Positions 5,325 through 7,713 of a stretch of DNA of 7,713 bases are shown here, piece by piece; within the stretch, counting starts at the first letter, position 1; every line of letters begins with the position of its first letter. Below the pieces are notes generated by a model. It did not search any database and was not told the origin of the DNA. It saw only the letters and a program-made list of their open reading frames with translations. Origin of the DNA: an uncultured Lachnospiraceae bacterium (GTDB lineage Bacteria > Bacillota > Clostridia > Lachnospirales > Lachnospiraceae); contig CALZMS010000037.1 of assembly GCA_945788595.1 (NCBI GenBank), positions 1 through 7,713 of the forward strand, written 5' to 3'. Made by a program: the position numbers and the translations under genes.

Positions 5325-6191
5325 ATGAAAAATGAGAAAAAACGCACATATCTTTTGATGACGCTGCCGATCCTGGCGCTGTTCATCTGCTTTAATACGA
5401 TCCCGCTGATCCAGGGTGTGATCTACAGCTTTACCAATTCCAGAGGCTTTGGAAGCTACGATTATGTGGGACTTAGAAACTATATCGATCTGTTCCAAGA
5501 TCTCCGTGTAGGTAAATCCTATCTGTTTACCATCAAGCTGGCCATCGGTTCTACCATTGTAGTCAACGTGATCAGCCTGATCCTGGCGCTGGCATTAAAC
5601 AGCAAGATCCGCGCAAAAAGCTTTTTCCGGGCAGCCTATTTCCTGCCGAATATTCTCGGCTCTCTGGTTGTCGGCTATATTTTCAATTATTTCTTTACCT
5701 ATATTATGCCTGCATTCTTCCAGATGCTTGGCACAGATGCTTTAAGCACCAGCATTCTTTCCAATACCAAGACAGCCTGGATCGGTGTGCTGATCGTCTG
5801 TGCATGGCAGGCTATCGCCATGAATACGATCATCTATATTTCCGGTCTGCAGACAGTGCCGGAAGAGGTTTACGAGGCCGGTGATCTGGACGGTGCCACA
5901 GGATGGGCCAGATTTAAGAATCTGACATTCCCGCTGATCATTCCGTTCTTCACTATCAACATGGTACTGAGTGTCAAAAACTTCCTGATGGTATTTGATC
6001 AGATCATGGCTTTGACTCAGGGTGGTCCTGCACAGAGTACAGAATCAATTTCTTACCTGATCTATAAAAACGGTATGGCCGGCGGACAGTTCGGTTTTCA
6101 GAGCGCCAACGCCGTGGTATTCTTTATCGTGATCGTAACCATCTCCGTGCTGCAGATGAGATTTTCCAGTAAGAAGGAGGAACAGCTGTAA
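5325..6191 (+). CDS. Sugar ABC transporter permease, MsmF/UgpA type
   Basis: A 288-residue inner membrane permease with six predicted helices (about 9-36, 67-92, 100-128, 150-173, 202-228 and 261-279). The cytoplasmic EAA loop that docks the ATPase is clear: EAGDLDGATGWARF followed by FPLIIP (184-206). GGAGG at 5311-5315 serves either the GTG at 5322 (6-base gap) or the ATG at 5325 (9-base gap); ATG is preferred and the choice adds only one residue. It begins 14 bases after the binding-protein gene. The stop TAA shares its last A with the next gene's ATG, indicating translational coupling. It forms the channel with the following permease. Confidence 0.92.
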   Translation: MKNEKKRTYLLMTLPILALFICFNTIPLIQGVIYSFTNSRGFGSYDYVGLRNYIDLFQDLRVGKSYLFTIKLAIGSTIVVNVISLILALALNSKIRAKSFFRAAYFLPNILGSLVVGYIFNYFFTYIMPAFFQMLGTDALSTSILSNTKTAWIGVLIVCAWQAIAMNTIIYISGLQTVPEEVYEAGDLDGATGWARFKNLTFPLIIPFFTINMVLSVKNFLMVFDQIMALTQGGPAQSTESISYLIYKNGMAGGQFGFQSANAVVFFIVIVTISVLQMRFSSKKEEQL

Positions 6192-7033
6192 TGAAAGCGA
6201 AAGAAAATATAAAAGCTAACTGGCCGGTGATGGTGCTTCTCATCCTTGGCCTGTCCACCATTATTTTTCCGCTGTATATGACCATCGTGATCGCTTTTAA
6301 GAATCCTTCGGATATGACAACGACCATCAGCGGTATTCTTTCCCTGCCGAAATCCTGGAGCCTTGACAATTTCCGTCAGGCTATGGAGATCACCGATTTC
6401 TGGCATTCCCTGGGATACAGCTTACTGATCACCAGTATTACGATTGTATTGTGTATCCTGCTTCATTCCATGATCGGTTATGTGCTGGGAAGAACAAGAG
6501 CGAAAAGTAAATTTTACAATTTTATCTATCTGTTTATCGTCAGCGGTATGTTCGTTCCCTTCGCTATCCTGATGATGCCTCTGGCCAAACAGACGGCAGT
6601 GATGCATCTGGGTAACTGGGGGGGCGTGATCCTTCTGTATGTGGTTTTCTATATGCCCATGAATATCCTTTTGTACTCCGGTTATCTGGTAAATATTCCC
6701 ACAGCACTGGAGGAGGCAGCCAGAGTGGACGGTGCTTCTACCTGGAAAACATACTGGAGCATTATTTTCCCCATCATGAAGCCAATGCATGCTACTGTTG
6801 CGGTTATCACAGCATTGGCGGTGTGGAACGATGTCATGACACCGTTAGTCATCATGGCCGGATCCGGTACCAATACATTGCCGCTGGCACAGCTGAACTT
6901 CCAGACTCAGTTTGGTACAAACTATAATCTGGCCTTTGCTTCTTACCTGCTGTCTCTGATCCCGATTCTGATCTTCTATGTGATCTGTCAGAAACAGATC
7001 TTAAACGGTGTGGTAAACGGTGCCGTGAAGTAG
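6191..7033 (+). CDS. Sugar ABC transporter permease, MsmG/UgpE type
   Basis: A 280-residue permease, the second half of the channel heterodimer. It has six predicted membrane segments (about 11-36, 74-99, 108-132, 143-166, 196-220 and 247-267). The EAA loop is intact: LEEAARVDGASTWKTYW then IFPIMKP (173-198). FAILMMPLA and NDVMTPLV are typical of the CUT1 second permease. The ATG overlaps the previous stop by one base and has AAGGAGG at 6174-6180. No ATP-binding subunit follows; CUT1 operons of Firmicutes often rely on a shared MsmK/MsiK ATPase encoded elsewhere. Confidence 0.92.
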   Translation: MKAKENIKANWPVMVLLILGLSTIIFPLYMTIVIAFKNPSDMTTTISGILSLPKSWSLDNFRQAMEITDFWHSLGYSLLITSITIVLCILLHSMIGYVLGRTRAKSKFYNFIYLFIVSGMFVPFAILMMPLAKQTAVMHLGNWGGVILLYVVFYMPMNILLYSGYLVNIPTALEEAARVDGASTWKTYWSIIFPIMKPMHATVAVITALAVWNDVMTPLVIMAGSGTNTLPLAQLNFQTQFGTNYNLAFASYLLSLIPILIFYVICQKQILNGVVNGAVK

Positions 7034-7075
7034 TAATATGAAAGAAAGCCTGTGCAGACACTGGAAAATAATGAT

Positions 7076-7180
7076 GCCTTAGGGGTACTGAACGAATGCA
7101 GATAGTATAAGAGGCTTAAGAGTACTGAGCAAATGTAAAATAGACGTCTTGAAAGTGCTGTACAGACATAGTAGAAAACA
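7076..7180 (+). repeat. Degenerate tandem repeats in the alpha-galactosidase leader
   Basis: Three related units start at about 7076, 7113 and 7146: GCCTTAGGGGTACTGAACGA, GGCTTAAGAGTACTGAGCAA and GTCTTGAAAGTGCTGTACAG. Spacing is 37 and 33 bases. Weaker echoes of the xACTG/GTxxCTG core occur near 7057 and 7185. No coding frame, recognised riboswitch or convincing terminator was seen in the 195-base gap, so the alpha-galactosidase gene is probably read through from the permease operon. Confidence 0.5.
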
Positions 7181-7228
7181 GCAAGTATCTGTGAGAATAA
7201 AAACGGATACAGAAAGAGAAGGTTAAAT

Positions 7229-7713
7229 ATGGCAATTTTTTTTGAACCCTGCGCAAAAATATTTACTATCGAAACAAAAAATACTGCCTACCAGATGAAA
7301 ATTGATAAGTACGGTCATCTGCTGCATCTGTATTACGGGGCAAAGGTTGGGCAGAATATGGATTATCTGTTGACTTATATGGACCGAAGCTTTGCCGGAA
7401 ATCCGGCAGAAGAAGCTAAAACCCGTACCTATTCTCTCGACGTGCTTCCCCAGGAATATCCTTACTGGGGAAGCGGAGATTACCGCAATGTGGCTCTCTG
7501 GGTGGAAAATCCGGACAAGACCATTGCGAGCGATCTTGTGTACGTTTCTCACGAGATCTGTGCCGGAAAATATCGCCTGAACCGCCTTCCCAGTGCCTTT
7601 GCACAAGAAACGGAGGCGGATACCCTTATAATCATTCTGCGGGATGCGGTAAACGGGATGAAGGTGACACTGTTTTACGGTGTATTTGGTGAAGAAGATA
7701 TTATTACTAAAAG
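7229..7713 (+). CDS. Alpha-galactosidase, GH36 (N-terminal part, runs off window)
   Basis: The frame is open from ATG 7229 to the window end (161 codons), so only the N-terminal beta-sandwich domain is visible; the catalytic barrel with its nucleophile and acid/base Asp would lie beyond. Recognisable GH36 features are the opening MAIFFEPCAKIFTIETKNTA, then YGHLLHLYYGAKV, DYLLTYMDRSF, RTYSLDVLPQEYP and GSGDYRNVAL, and VTLFYGVF before the cut. These match the N-terminal domain of clostridial and bacillar Aga/RafA-type enzymes that hydrolyse terminal alpha-1,6-galactose from melibiose, raffinose and stachyose. There is no signal peptide, so the enzyme is cytoplasmic and acts on imported sugar, fitting the upstream transporter. 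The ribosome binding site is weak (AGAAGG, 7217-7222, 6 bases before ATG). Confidence 0.9.
   Translation, partial: MAIFFEPCAKIFTIETKNTAYQMKIDKYGHLLHLYYGAKVGQNMDYLLTYMDRSFAGNPAEEAKTRTYSLDVLPQEYPYWGSGDYRNVALWVENPDKTIASDLVYVSHEICAGKYRLNRLPSAFAQETEADTLIIILRDAVNGMKVTLFYGVFGEEDIITK

Noticed and set aside
7038..7082. Short plus-strand frame (14 codons) just after the second permease
   Set aside because: No ribosome binding site precedes it, it overlaps the repeat region and it resembles nothing known.
7034..7228. CRISPR array or known riboswitch in the repeat leader
   Set aside because: The units are too few, too divergent and uneven in spacing for CRISPR, and no recognised aptamer core was found.

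Overview
The window looks like a chromosomal segment of a low-to-mid GC anaerobic Firmicute, most likely a gut Lachnospiraceae such as a Blautia/Ruminococcus relative. The signs are strong GGAGG-type ribosome binding sites, AT-rich sigma-A promoters, a clostridial monomeric [FeFe] hydrogenase, a YmaF-family protein and an Msm/Raf-type sugar uptake operon. The genus is inferred from protein resemblance and was not computed.

Left part (1-2285). A two-gene plus-strand operon holds a 5'-truncated ferredoxin-like [FeFe] hydrogenase with a complete H-cluster motif set, followed 2 bases later by an ECF-transporter S component. A GC-rich hairpin separates it from a convergent minus-strand ymaF gene, whose product carries six HxH motifs.

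Middle part (2340-3013). A minus-strand tRNA-Ala(GGC) has its own promoter and a strong terminator. Next to it lies a compact element that ORF calling misses. It comprises a 27-codon TxpA/holin-like toxin on the minus strand and a convergent, near-consensus promoter on the plus strand that would make an antisense RNA of about 94 nt. The two transcripts share one bidirectional terminator. They also share spaced direct repeats (GTCAGA-N9-AGGTGA) that make their 5' regions complementary. The toxin Shine-Dalgarno can be paired within its own leader. This is a type I toxin-antitoxin locus organised like the par (Fst) module but carrying a TxpA-like toxin.

Right part (3014-7713). An AraC-family regulator (minus) faces a plus-strand operon of a sugar-binding lipoprotein, two MsmF/MsmG-like permeases and the 5' half-kilobase of a GH36 alpha-galactosidase, which runs off the window. 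The expected role is uptake and hydrolysis of alpha-galactosides (raffinose, melibiose or stachyose class). No ATPase gene is present in the window, as usual for systems served by a shared MsmK/MsiK ATPase. The two divergent promoters carry the same 10-mer AGCATTTTGG inside their -35/-10 spacers, forming a 10-bp inverted repeat that is a good operator candidate. A 195-bp leader between the second permease and the alpha-galactosidase contains degenerate tandem repeats of about 33-37 bp.
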